From Hoplostethus atlanticus (taxonomy: Eukaryota > Chordata > Actinopteri > Trachichthyiformes > Trachichthyidae), in the NCBI GenBank assembly GCA_034670405.1, contig JAXDDX010000058.1, positions 62,001-126,000 on the forward strand: 64,000 nucleotides of DNA. Reading direction: 5' to 3'. Shown here piece after piece: positions 39,001 to 50,500 of this stretch (positions are counted from its first letter, which is position 1; the number at the start of each line of letters is the position of its first letter). Below the pieces are notes generated by a model that had not been told where the DNA came from, did not search any database, and saw nothing but the letters and a program-made list of their open reading frames with translations. The position numbers and the translations under genes were made by a program.

Positions 39001-42000
39001 TGCTTACAACAGATATACAGATAGGTGGAGCCTTTTGACCCATTTATAGGATCAACGTTACACATTTGTATCCACTGTACTTGTTGTATTTGATAATCAG
39101 AGCAAGTTTATGTTCAGTGATTAACTTCCTTTTTTGCAGGCCCCACTTCCATCAGTGATGCCTCCTGGGTTGATGGTCCAGGTATTCTTGATATTCTAGT
39201 TTCTAGTGCTCTTCCTCATTCCTTCACCCCACACCTTGATTTCTGTTTTTGTATGCACATCAGTGTGATGACAAAAATGCATGTACTTTGTGTTTTTCAC
39301 AGCTAGCCCTACCAAGCATAAAACCAGTTTTTATGGTGAGTTTTATGCACAAAGTCACTATATATGACACATTTATCAAAATATAAACAAATTCTATGCT
39401 TTTTCGTTTAAATGGTGATGCTTAATGATGGTGATGTCTGTCTTCCCCACCACACCACAGCCACAGACAAAGTTGCTCTCCTGATCGGCAACATGAACTA
39501 CCGCTACCACACTCAGCTCTGTGCACCCATGGCCGATGTTCACAAGTTGACCAACCTCCTTAGGCAACTGGATTTCAAGGTGGTTTCCTTGCTTGACCTC
39601 AACTGGCAGGAGATGCACAGCGCCGTTACTGAGTTCCTGTTGCTGCTTGACAAGGGAGTCTACGGTTGGTCTCTTATCCATTTGGAGAACGTGTAATGTT
39701 CAAAACTGGTTACAAGGCTGTGCTCTATTTGTTATGACTGTTTGACAGGCTGTAAACTGGTCTAACACTACTGACCGATGAAATAAGGACTAGAAAATAT
39801 CACTTGAATGAGATCATTTCAGGCTAAATGTGAATCTGAATCTCTGTTAATTTACTATCTTTGTCCTTCCTCTTCTTCGTCCATCGTCCTGCAGGCTTGC
39901 TGTACTTTGCTGGTCATGGTTATGAGAACTACTGGCAACAGTTTCATGGTTCCCATTGATGCGCCGGCCTCCTATACATCAGAACACTGCTTGTGTGTAC
40001 AGAATGTCCTTCAGAGGATGCAGGAGAGAGAGACTGGACTCAACATCTTTCTGTTGGACATGTGTCGCAAAAGGTATGAATGTTTTTAACTTGTGAGTGT
40101 TGTTTTATGTATTGCTGTGAACCTTAGGGATAATTAACTGTATTGTATTGTATCCTATCATACCATATTGTGTCATTATTATAGCATATGTCATGCCATC
40201 TCATATTGTCTTGTAGTATATATTGTACAGCTTGAATGGCAAAGCAGAAGAATCGTGTATCCATTAACACTACAGGCAGACCTTGTTTATCCAGATGTCA
40301 GACTTCCAACCTGACCAGTCTACCAAGCAGACATAAGGAGCTAAACGTTGAGAATAAGAGTTTAGAAGTGAGAATATGTCGTGATTATACGCAATATGTT
40401 GATACATGCAACCTCTGTGGAGAGAATTGGCATTTTTGCCTTTATTTGACAGTCAGTAGAGAGAGACAGGAAAGATCAGGTGAGAGAGGAGGGAAAATCC
40501 TATTCTCCTGTACAACCTCAATTTCCTGGTTAAAGAGGGTTCTACTGTATTCTGTTTTGTGCCTTCATACATTATGCTTATGTCCTCATTACCAGCTACA
40601 ATGCAGAGCATACAGATCTGAGCTTAAATCATTGTCTTTATTAGAAACCTAAATGATGATGTCATTCTACAACCGGGGCCATTGAAGGTGACAGCAAATA
40701 CAGTGTTTGGATACGCCACGTAAGTTGCTGATCTTCTGAGACCTTTCTAACTATAATGCAGCATATGGTGTCATGTATTGTCTTAATTCACATGCTCTGC
40801 TTCTTTACGTTGAATTAGTCCAGTGTGGGAGACAGGTATGAGTATGAGTTAGTCTCCCTGCTGGAGGGCAGAAGGTATCTCTCATGTTTCACTGGCCATG
40901 TTTAGATGTGTGGATGCAGAAGCATATGAAGTGAAGAGAGATGACCTGTCCAATGGCATCTTCATAAACTTCCTCAAACAGCGTCTCCTTGAAGATGAGA
41001 AGGTCACCGTCATGCTAGACAGAGTGGCTGAAGGTTTGTAGAGCGCAATTGTACAGTATGAGAGCTCCAATTAGGCCAACAGTAGACCATCAGCCAGCTG
41101 GCAGCCAGTTGGCTGTTCTCATTTCATGCATGGCTTTTACTTGACCTGACAGACTTTGGTGTTGTCCTTTTTAGTTTGAAATGTTTGACTAGTCTGCTGT
41201 GTTTAGCTCCAGTCTTGTGAGGTATTTCATGGTAAATATTGACAGGACTACTGGAATACATTCTATGGTTCGTGTGTAATGATACAAGATGTATTAATCA
41301 CACAAAACAATGCATACAATAATAGTTATTTACCGTTACCAGACATGGGTCGCTGTGAGCTCACACGAGGGAGGCAGGCTCTGGAGCTACGCAGTAGTCT
41401 GTCTGAACGACGTGCCCTCACTGACGAGATACAGAGCTCTGACTGTCCTGCAACCTCTTCAGCTCGCTACCTGCAGTGGGCCATTGCACACGGTACTTTT
41501 TAGAAAGGTTTACTTTTTTTTAATTTGGGCATGCAAGTTAAGATGGTTGGTTTCACCGACGTTGGATGGTTTCACCGACGTTGGATGGTTTCACCGACGT
41601 TGGATGGTTTCATCGACGTGGATTAAGCCTTGTGTAACTCAAATGTCTGTCTGTCTTAGTTCTACCTGAGAGCTGTAACCTGCAGTTTGACTGTGGAGTG
41701 AAGGTGCAGCTTGGTTTCGCTGCAGAGTTCTCTAACATCATGATCATCTACACTCGGATACTGGAGAAGCCCAAGGATGTCGTCTCCTGCTCTGCTCAGC
41801 TTACTGACTTCTCAGAGGTTTGCTGGTTGAGTCTCTCAAATCTCATCTCCCTTGATATCATAGAGTAAAGGTTTAAAAGCCATGAATTTGTTCTGGCCCA
41901 ATGACTCATCTCACTAAAAAAGTTATCTACTTTTTTGTGGTGGTAATGCCCTGAATGCCTGAGCCTCACAAAAAAATAGAATGTATGTATTGACCTTTGC

Positions 42001-42954
42001 ACTGTATGTTACTATGGCAGGATATGGTCATTGATCTGAAGAAGAGTAATCAGCAGAGTCTGGTTGAAGCGGGGCAGTTTATTGCTGACCAAGGAAAACC
42101 TTCCCTTACCAGAAGTCCCCAGCCTCTACACACGCCTCCGGGGCCTGCAGAGACTCAAGGTCAGGCCCTTATCATTGATTACATTTTCTAGATTAATGGT
42201 TTATTTTTACAAAGACAGATACAACCACAAGAAAATATTGCAAATAACTGCCCTTTAGTATCACAATTACTTTAGTAGTTAGTTTGTTTCCAGTTCCTGT
42301 CCTAGGAGCACGTTGATAGACATATACATGGAAGTAAACTCCGCTCGCTCAGGGACACTTAAGTAATATTTGGCACAGTTGGTACTCAGGATTGAACTTT
42401 TTTTTTGGTAAATATTCCTTGGTTTCTTTAGGGTAGAGCTCAGAACCTCTCACTCCTTTTTAGATTTTTCTCTTGGCAATGAAAACACATTTTGCTCTCT
42501 ACTGTCTTTATAGGAAGAGCTCACATTCACTGTGTGTCTTAACTACCGCTACTCCAACATGGATGAGGAAGTCCAGGAAAGGCAAATAAAAACCGTTGGC
42601 AAACCACTGGTCTCCAAACTCAACCTCCATGAACCCCGCCTGCCTCGCTCCTACTCCTCATCCTCCTTCGACCTTCACTCCTTCAACTGTTCTGAGTCTT
42701 CTTTGTTTGCAGAGGCTCTTAGGCCAGACTTGCCTGCTTCTGAAACATCCTCTATTGGTTCAGCCTCAACTACCTGGTCATATTATTCACAGACTTCAAC
42801 CAGGAGAGTAAATATACCAGAGGAGACTGTCAGTCCTGAGATGTTTGACTGTGATGCCCCTCAACATCTTACCACCAGCAAAAGCTTGCCCCATGACCCA
42901 GTAAAGGACACAAACTACAAGTTTAGTAACATGTGCAATTTCCATTCTCATTAA
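34575..42954 (+). CDS. malt1-like: MALT1-family paracaspase, probable paralogue; two frame breaks
   Basis: Arginine-specific protease/scaffold of CARD-BCL10-MALT signalling to NF-kB. Exons: 34575-34711, 34903-35069, 36118-36248, 37347-37503, 37693-37880, 38784-38880, 39140-39181, 39303-39335, 39461-39664, 39895-40073, 40645-40719, 40906-41033, 41343-41492, 41660-41817, 42021-42159, 42514-42954. Order: death domain (1-101), Ig1 (102-197; YQWFRG), Ig2 (198-292; YQWYHN), paracaspase (about 318-560), C-terminal Ig-like domain, 146-residue tail. The catalytic His lies in FAGHGYEN (about residue 393) and Cys in FLLDMCRKR (about 442), the same 49-residue spacing as human His415/Cys464. Exon 10 of this list has one extra base near 39933 (TGA at 39957-39959 if read literally); exon 15 has one extra G in GGGG (42071-42074). 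Ignoring both gives about 807 residues, close to human 824. The tail has IPEETVSPEMF where mammals have a TRAF6 motif. Could be real decay or assembly error. Confidence 0.9.
35097..35645. mobile_element. 549-bp Tc1/mariner-type MITE
   Basis: Flanked by TA on both sides (35095-35096, 35646-35647). Ends are inverted: left CACTGGCCGTCAAAAGTTTG, right (reverse complement) CACTGCCCGTCAAACGTTTG, both continuing GGGACACC. This TIR type (GTCAAAAGTTTGGGGACACC) is common among vertebrate Tc1-like elements. No transposase frame, so non-autonomous. Inside a malt intron. Confidence 0.88.
36049..36093. repeat. (GT)n microsatellite before malt Ig exon
   Basis: About 22 GT units, followed by GCATGTGCGTGTG; ends 25 bp before the exon starting at 36118, replacing a normal polypyrimidine tract. 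Confidence 0.95.
36344..36850 (+). repeat. Dispersed sequence, copy 1 (malt intron)
   Basis: Two blocks, 36344-36408 and 36724-36850, match the segment 57895-58107 on the opposite strand. Shared words include GATACAGGATTGGT, TTTGAGCTCAGC, ATTGTTCCTCTCACTCTGCC and AGCAGGGTTCTTGGGATCC. In copy 1 the blocks are separated by about 315 bp absent from copy 2. No known family recognised. Confidence 0.65.
41543..41618. repeat. Minisatellite, 19-bp unit x 4
   Basis: Unit GTTGGATGGTTTCACCGAC, four near-perfect copies in the malt intron just upstream of the exon at 41660. Confidence 0.92.
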
Positions 42955-43164
42955 GGGGGACTCACACTACAATTTGGCCATTACACACATTTGCACAAAA
43001 TCATCAAAAGAAAGTCAAAAGAAAGAAAAAGAAAATAAAAAAACTTGTGAATTTGCCATTTAATATAATTAACCCAGCATGCACAGTTTTGGTCCATTTT
43101 GCTGTTGTTGTTCTCTTCTGATCTAACTTTTTATGCAACTCGCTTATAAACATTTTCTACAGAA

Positions 43165-43170
43165 AATAAA
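43165..43170 (+). terminator. Candidate poly(A) signal of the malt-like gene
   Basis: AATAAA 211 bp after the stop codon, followed by a T/G-containing stretch. A second AATAAA inside an A-rich run lies at 43034-43039. Confidence 0.5.
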
Positions 43171-43618
43171 TGAAATCAGGTCTATTTTGAATGCGCTGCA
43201 AAAATAATTGATTACCTTACATTTCAGGTTTGATGAGGTGTTTCTTTTGATTATCATAGTGAAGAAAGAGAACATGTAATTGTTCAAAGGTGAATTCATG
43301 AAATGTTTGTAGACCTTTTTCTAACTGCTGCTTTGATACATTTCTCTGTATTGTACTCACACAACAAAAAGACAATACTGATCATTGGCTACCAATTACA
43401 TTTCCAATTGTTTTTTCCTGTGCTGTTTTAGCTATAATTGTGCCACAGATATATTAATACATAATATAATAATGTATATTGGCTATATCCTATTTATTTG
43501 CCCATATGTTACCCATACGTTAAGTTATAATGAAATTACATGTTTCCTGCTTAGGTTGTAGTTACCAGGTCCTATACATTACAGTATACTCTGTGCCTTT
43601 CATGTGTACGACTACTAT

Positions 43619-44041
43619 AGGCTTTTCACACTTGAATTACTTACACTTATAATAGCCCTGGGTTAATTTATCTCATGTTTCACACTAGTTTTCTTTAACC
43701 CTGGGCTAACAATTGACCCTGGGTATTCAGTGTTCAGGATTTCACACTGTAAGCTTGTAGACCCCGGGTTAACGTTTAATGCTAATGTTTAACTCGCTGT
43801 TACATTCTAACCCCACAACGTTTCACACTATTGTTCTCAGCACCGCGTTTCGGGGATAGCACCACAAAAGCAGTGCTAACCCTGCTTCGTAGCAGGGTTT
43901 GTTAACCCAGGGTTAAAAGCGGTGTTAACCCTCTTTCAAAAATGCAAGTGTGAAACGCTGCTTAGCCTGGGGTTAAATGCGTCCTTAACCCAGGGTTAAG
44001 AAAGACGTTAGCCCGGGGTTAAGTGTAGTGTGAAAAGCATA
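43619..44041. mobile_element. About 420-bp TIR element (MITE) with GGGTTAA-rich interior
   Basis: Left end GGCTTTTCACACTTGAATTA and right end, reverse complemented, TGCTTTTCACACTACACTTA form terminal inverted repeats. The interior carries many palindromic blocks of TTAACCC(A/T)GGGTTAA type. No coding capacity. TSD unresolved; the hAT superfamily is possible. It lies between malt and safb, ending about 25 bp before the inferred safb promoter motifs. Confidence 0.75.
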
Positions 44042-44042
44042 C

Positions 44043-44236
44043 TAGTGTACTCCGCCACAGCTGTACTGCGCTTGCGCAGTGCCATCATTCTGCACACCAT
44101 CGCCATTTTGCAGTAGTTAGTGAGCAAGCCAAGGACGTTATATAGAAGGAGCAAACCGCCTGTTTTCATGCAGCATTACCAAACACAGTTTGCCGCGATT
44201 ATTCAACACTGAATAAATAATTTATTTATCAAAACA
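44043..44236 (+). promoter_or_regulatory. safb: safb promoter and 5' UTR
   Basis: Contains an NRF1-like TGCGCTTGCGCA (44067-44078), a YY1 motif CGCCATTTTG (44101-44110) and a weak TATA-like TTATATAG. The YY1 word is on the sense strand, as at the ap3d1 promoter. The upstream boundary is set by the MITE end at 44041. Confidence 0.5.
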
Positions 44237-47200
44237 ATGGCTGACTCTTCAGTAGAAGTAGAGGTTCCGGAGGGTGCAGAGGTTCGCAAATTATCGGATC
44301 TGAGAGTTATCGATCTTAAGGCCGAATTGAAGAAACGGAACCTGGACACCACGGGCATCAAGAGCGTGCTATCAGAGCGTTTGAAGAAGGTATTGCTATC
44401 CCGTCTGCTCTCTTGTATACAACCCAATAATATAACGCCATTGCCGAAGTTTTTGATTTCTGAAGCTTAGCGAATGCCCTCTTTCAACTCCTCGCGCTTC
44501 AGCTCTGACTAACGTTAGCTAATAACGTTACGAGACCCATTGACAGCTAACGCTAACTGGCTAACGTTACCGCAACTATGTTAGCGCTAGCTGGCTAGCT
44601 AAAGGCCTTCATTTGTATGGCAAGCTAATCTTGTCAAGCTTTTTGCCTAATTTGAATGTGTCTGTTTTCTATATGTCTTGCTCTGGAGTATTTATTCAGT
44701 ATGCGTTTGTTCATTTGCTCTAACGTTACTCCGTGAACAGGCAATCGAGGAAGAGGGTGGAAATTCGGATGAAATTGTTGTTGCTCTGGAGCCAACCCCA
44801 AAGAAAGCTACACCTAAACGGGCTGTAAAAGGTAAGCAACAGATACACTGACACATGCTTTCTGTATTTTTTTTTGCATTTCAGTTAGTTAGGATAGCCG
44901 ATGAAGACTTTGCCTAAACAAAAGCATTGTCTCAACAGATGCAAGGCAAGACACTGATGGACCAGAGGACAGCACCGTTGAAGAGGATTCTCGTGATGGA
45001 CAGGTGAGTTTGTTGGAAATTAAATGTCAAACTAGTTTTCACAAATATAACATATTTAAATACATACACATAATTGGACGTGCTCCCTGGCCACTGAAGA
45101 GTTATTAGGTACTAGATATTACCGTTAATTTTCTCTTATCTAATCAGGATGAGCTTCATGATGACCAGGACAACATGCAGGACATGGACATTCTTGACAT
45201 GAATGTTCTGGATGAGGCAGAGAATGACAATGGCATACCTGCTGAGGAAGATGAGGATGAAATCCAGAATCTTCACACTGAAGAAGACAATGAAGATGAG
45301 GAAGATGCACTGATGGATGAGGAACAGGAGAACAGGGCAATTGAGTCAGAGGATGAATCCAAAATTGAAGATGTGAGTAACTGTAGATCACCTGAGGTTA
45401 GACTAATTTTATGTATTTGTTCAACTTGGAAATTTTTGCCAGTTGTCAAGTAACGATTGTCAGGTGCTTTTTTTTGTTTTGGCTGTGGAATGAATTATCT
45501 CATTTGAATGCTATTTGTTTGTGTTTTAACAGATGGATGAGTCTGAGTTTGTAGATAAAGATGAAGACCTGACATGCCCATCACCCAACATGGTATTGTC
45601 TCTCACAAATGTTTTTGTATGCAAAGTTGCTAATGCTTCAGTAAAAGCAAATGGACATTCACATTTTTAATGATGCCACCTTTTGTTTTAGGTTCAAGAA
45701 AAGGAAGCAGAAGCAGATGACTCCAAAGAAGAAACAGGTACTCTTGAAAAAGGGTTAGAAGTTCACATGAACACAGACCTATCTTTTTTTACAGTGTTGA
45801 GCTTGGAATGCAATCCTTTAGTTTAATTTCAACCAGGAAGGGAGACTGGAAGCCCAAAGGGAATTGCTGGGTTTGTGTAGAAATTTGGTTAACCATAATG
45901 GTGATATCAGTATTAAACACTTAATTGGTTAATATATCAAATACATTTTTGCACCATCAAAAGAGCAGTGGTTAACGAATTGATACACATTGACAGCAAT
46001 TAAATGTCAAGGCCAGGGAGGTTTTAGCTGTTGTAGGTGATTCAGTGTTTCTAGGTTGCCACACGAAGATCAAGACAAAGAAGAACCACCGAGGCTCATC
46101 GTTTGATTCCAGCCTTTTTAAGGACTATGAATTATAAATCCATTGGACATGAAACTAATGGACTTGATCTGAAATTCTGGTCAACGTGAATGGACACTGG
46201 TCAAGTCAAAGATTGAAAGAAGATGGACTAATTCACTCAGCCTCTACTGCTGCTCTGCTGATCTTGTGACTCTCTTCAGCACTGAACTCTTTTCTGCTTT
46301 GGATCAGGTGAACTGAGTCAAGTGGTTCAACTTGAGAAATGAGCCGAGGTCTTAGTCCCTCTAGCTGCTTGGTTGTCCCTTAGCCTTTGGGTTCTTTTCC
46401 AGTCTCTCAGTAGGGTGTGCTGCATCGTTTTAATACTTTGATCTAGGAGCACAGGGCAGGAGTCATGACGTTCCTAATCCAGGCCTTGCCAGTTCCTCGT
46501 TAACCATTGCTGTGTTTCAGAAGTGATTAAACTCTGTGCCATTCTATTCCTGTTAAATCCGTAGAAAATGACAAAGTAGCCGGGTCTTGTTTATCTGAGC
46601 CGCTTAACGAAGATCACCACCAGAGCCAGGAGACGACCCCTGAAGAAGAGCAAGCTGCCACCGCCGGAGGGGAAGACAATGCGTGCGACATTGGAGCCAA
46701 AACCGACAAGGCCACTTCTGGTAATATGGAGAGTGACACGAAAGAGGTTGGGGACATACAGAACGTCCCGGAAGAGACAGTTGACACTGAAAGCGAAAAC
46801 ACTCAGGCTATTAGTGTAAGCGAACAGGGCACCGCGGGCGAAACTGTTGATTCAGAAATGGGGTCTAAGGAGGATGAGAAGACAGAAGAGAACGCTGCTG
46901 CGGATTCATCCTCGGCAGTGAAAGAGTCCTCTTCTGTAGAGGGCGATGATCAGAAAAAGAGGTTTGTTGTTTTCTGTCTACTAGAAACCAAAATGGCTAT
47001 CTCTGTTGCATTGGCTCCTTTGTGCTAGCAAAATTTGGATGCTCTTTTGGAGGTAAAAAAATGGTTTGTGCATTTGTCTGAAGTTTTCATTTGTCATTCC
47101 TTGCACTCACTTATCCCACTTTATTACCCATTAATGATTAATGTATTGGGATTGTCTTGGGGCATAGTTCCATACATTCACTGTTAAATCACTGCACTAT

Positions 47201-47473
47201 GGTACGTGATGGGTTGATCACTGTCAGTTTTGTACTGTACCATAAAACACGTAAGTATAAACCTCTGTATGGGAAAAGATCCCAGGTATCCACACTGTTG
47301 TATGTTTATTGTTTGTTTTCTCTGTCTCTAGTTCTGAGGAAAAAGATGGCAAGACTGAGTCAAAAGATGAAAAGGGTGAGTGGATGAAATTATTTCTTAT
47401 TATTTTCCTTAAAATGTAGTGAATGATTGCTCACTCTTTTAAGTGTATGTGTGTGTGTAGCCTCTGGAGGAGG

Positions 47474-47515
<42 letters not shown>

Positions 47516-50500
47516 AAACAGTGGCAGGAATCTATGGGTCAGCGGTCTCTCTTCCACTACCAGAGCAACTGATCTGAAGACCCTCTTCAGCAAGTATGGC
47601 AAGGTTAGTCCATATGCGTGTCCTTTGCTGGAAGCCAGAGCATTTCTAAGTTATCATTGTCAACGCGCTAGAATTGTCTGACATTACAAATTCTTAAAAT
47701 TTGATTGAAAAAAATAATTTTAATTGTGTTTTCACTTTTCCATGTTCACCTTTTCCTCCTTGTCCTTCCTGCTGCCCCTCCTCCTCAACCATTTTCATTC
47801 AGGTTGTTGGCGCTAAGGTGGTGACTAACGCCAAGAGTCCTGGGGCTCGCTGCTATGGCTTTGTCACCATGTCCTCCACAGAGGAGGCCTCCAAGTGTAT
47901 TAGCCACCTCCACAGGACTGAGTTGCATGGCAGGATGATCTCTGTGGAGCGGGTGGGTGGATTGTTGTTGATGTGCAACACTAACCACAACTTAAGAGTG
48001 CTAGGAGGAAGATTTCCAACTTAAGGATGCTCATTGGGCCTTAGGTCCCAGGTCCAGGTTATAGGCCGTTGTGTTCTGTGTTTGGTTCCCCTGTCAAATC
48101 AACGGCGTAGATGCACGTAAATGTGTCCACGTAGCTACACAGGGATGGGGTTTATGGGTAAGCGCAGCCTGCAGATGCTTTCAGAGGGGTTGACATGCAC
48201 ACCTTCAAAATCTTAACGTGTTGCTGTGGTGTGCGTCAAACGCTGATTGGTTGACCAGGGAAGTATATCTGGTAGCATTGGGAGTTGGGCCATGACCCAA
48301 AACATTACATTACATTATAGTCATTTAGGAGATGCTATTATCCAAAGCGACTTACAAAGGTGATAGTTGACACTATGTTGGACTCGAAACCCATGACCCT
48401 GAGACTCTCATGCTCTACCGACTGAGCTAACTGGGCCATCAATAATGGAAATAAACCAAAGCATTTAAACAGAACAACAATAGAGCAGTTTGAGGAGCGA
48501 CTCTCAGATGAGGTTCGCCAAATAAGAGAAATTGTTGAAATTGGTTCATTTGATTCACCTTTTGTAAAAAATGAATGAAAAGGTTTTGCACCCAAAAGCA
48601 CATTGGGCTGTTTGCTTCAGTTGTCTCTTGTGAATTAATCATTCATCCATTTCTTGAATGTTGCAGGCCAAGAATGAGCCTGCAGGCAAGAAGCCAGCAG
48701 ACAAGAATGACTCCAAGAAGTCTGGCAGCGACAGGAGACACTCGTCTGACTCCAAGTAAGGCTACCTGCAGGCTGAGAAACGTGTTTGAAAATAAACACA
48801 CATGCTCACATGCTCCCATGCTCCCTCTTTCTCTAATAATAACACAACATATCCCATTTGGTGTCTCAAGTGCCTTACAGTACCATGGGTACATTTTATG
48901 CATGGCTTGCCCTAGTGGTAATACCCCCAACCCCTGGTATTAGTGCTGTGCTCTACTTTGAGTTATATAGGATCAAAATAAGCTATCCACTAAACAGGAC
49001 CATGGGGGTAATGGTTTAACATGGTGTTCAACTGTCATAATGTGTTAAAACTTCTGCAGGTCCGATGGGAAGGATGAGAAGTCTGAGGGTGAAGGAAAAG
49101 ATGGCAAAGGTGAGACAACGATTACTCCAAATCAGTATCTGCTCTATCACTGGCTAATTGTTACCCCTCTAAAACCTTGATTAGCAGCTCACTGAATCTG
49201 ACATGTGGTTGTTTTATAGGGCGTAACGAGAGGACTGTAGTAATGGACAAGTCCAAGGGAGAGCCTGTCATCAGCGTGAAAACCAAAAGCAAGGAGCGAG
49301 TAAGTTAAACATTGATCCCTAGAAGTCTAAATCCCATCCCATCTCTCATCTACAGCTTCAGGGGTGATCCTCTCTGTGTTGATCAGTGTTTTCCACAAGC
49401 ACATTTAGTAGCCAGCCAAAAGAGAAACATGGTGGGTCTGAGGGCATGCTCACCCAGGGAAAATATTTACTGGGTTTCCGCGGGTCTTTAAGTCTTAAAT
49501 TTAACTTGCTGGAACCTGCAGAAACCCTGTATTTAGATGAAGAAGCTAAATTGTGGTGTTTTTATCAATTCTGACACTTGAATTATTGAGTAGTTGAATG
49601 TGTTTACCTCAAACTGCATATTGTAGGATTACGGTTGACTTAATTTCACTATGGAAAACTCTTTGATTGGATGAGATGCAACAGGAGCAAAGCTCCTTTT
49701 TCCTGCTTTGGCACCACGCTAAAACTGAAGCATGCAGCAACAGGTGTGTTTGATGTGCGACTACAAGGCTCCTAACATTAATATGATTATCAGATTCAGG
49801 AGAATACCCTACCCTGCAGTAAAAACTTACCAACAAACCACCACCAAAAAAATTACTATTAAAAGTATCTGGCTGGAGAGGAGTCAGTAATTGGCTATCT
49901 GGCAGAAATACTGGTTGATATTTAAGTCCTTTAGTACTTGCAGATTCTTAAGCTTAACCAAACAATTGGGCCAGGGAATTATTCTATTCCTCACCTTTCT
50001 CCTTACCCTTTCTCTCCTTTTTATATAGAGCACCAAGAGTCGAGACCGCAAGTCACCCAGCAAGGAGAAGAAAGACATCCTGTCATTTGACCAGATCAAG
50101 GAGCAAAGGGAGAGAGAGAGGCAGAGGCAACGGGAAAGAGAGATAAGGGAGGTGGAGAGACGCAGATCCACTGGGTAAGGAGGATGGTGGGAGTCTAGAA
50201 GCAGCAATGTCAAACCACTCTATAGTTTATGTTCTCATAAGTCTCCAAAACAGCACATATTGTGGATAAATTATTAGATTGTTCCTCGCTGTCTTGTCTC
50301 AGTGATCGGGACCGTGACGGCCGCTCGGAGCGCGAGCGTATCCGCCTGTTTCGGGAGAGGGAGGAGCGGGAGCGTTTGATACGGAAGAGGAACTGGCTGG
50401 AGGTAAGCTCCTTTTGCTCTTTATTTCTGAGAATATTTGAAGTGTTTCATTCCAAAATGAGATATCCACCATTTGAAAAAAAAATAATAAAGCACATTAT

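Noticed and set aside
40236-40652. 138-codon open frame in the malt intron
   Set aside because: AT-rich, no domain, not flanked in phase by malt exons; the adjacent exons 39895-40073 and 40645-40719 join directly.
47390-47602. Minus-strand poly-Ala frame in safb
   Set aside because: Antisense reading of the GCT repeat; the sense frame belongs to the RRM exon.
48365-48438. tRNA-Lys-like gene
   Set aside because: A and B boxes are present but the acceptor stem is degenerate and a LINE-like tail follows; it is a SINE head.
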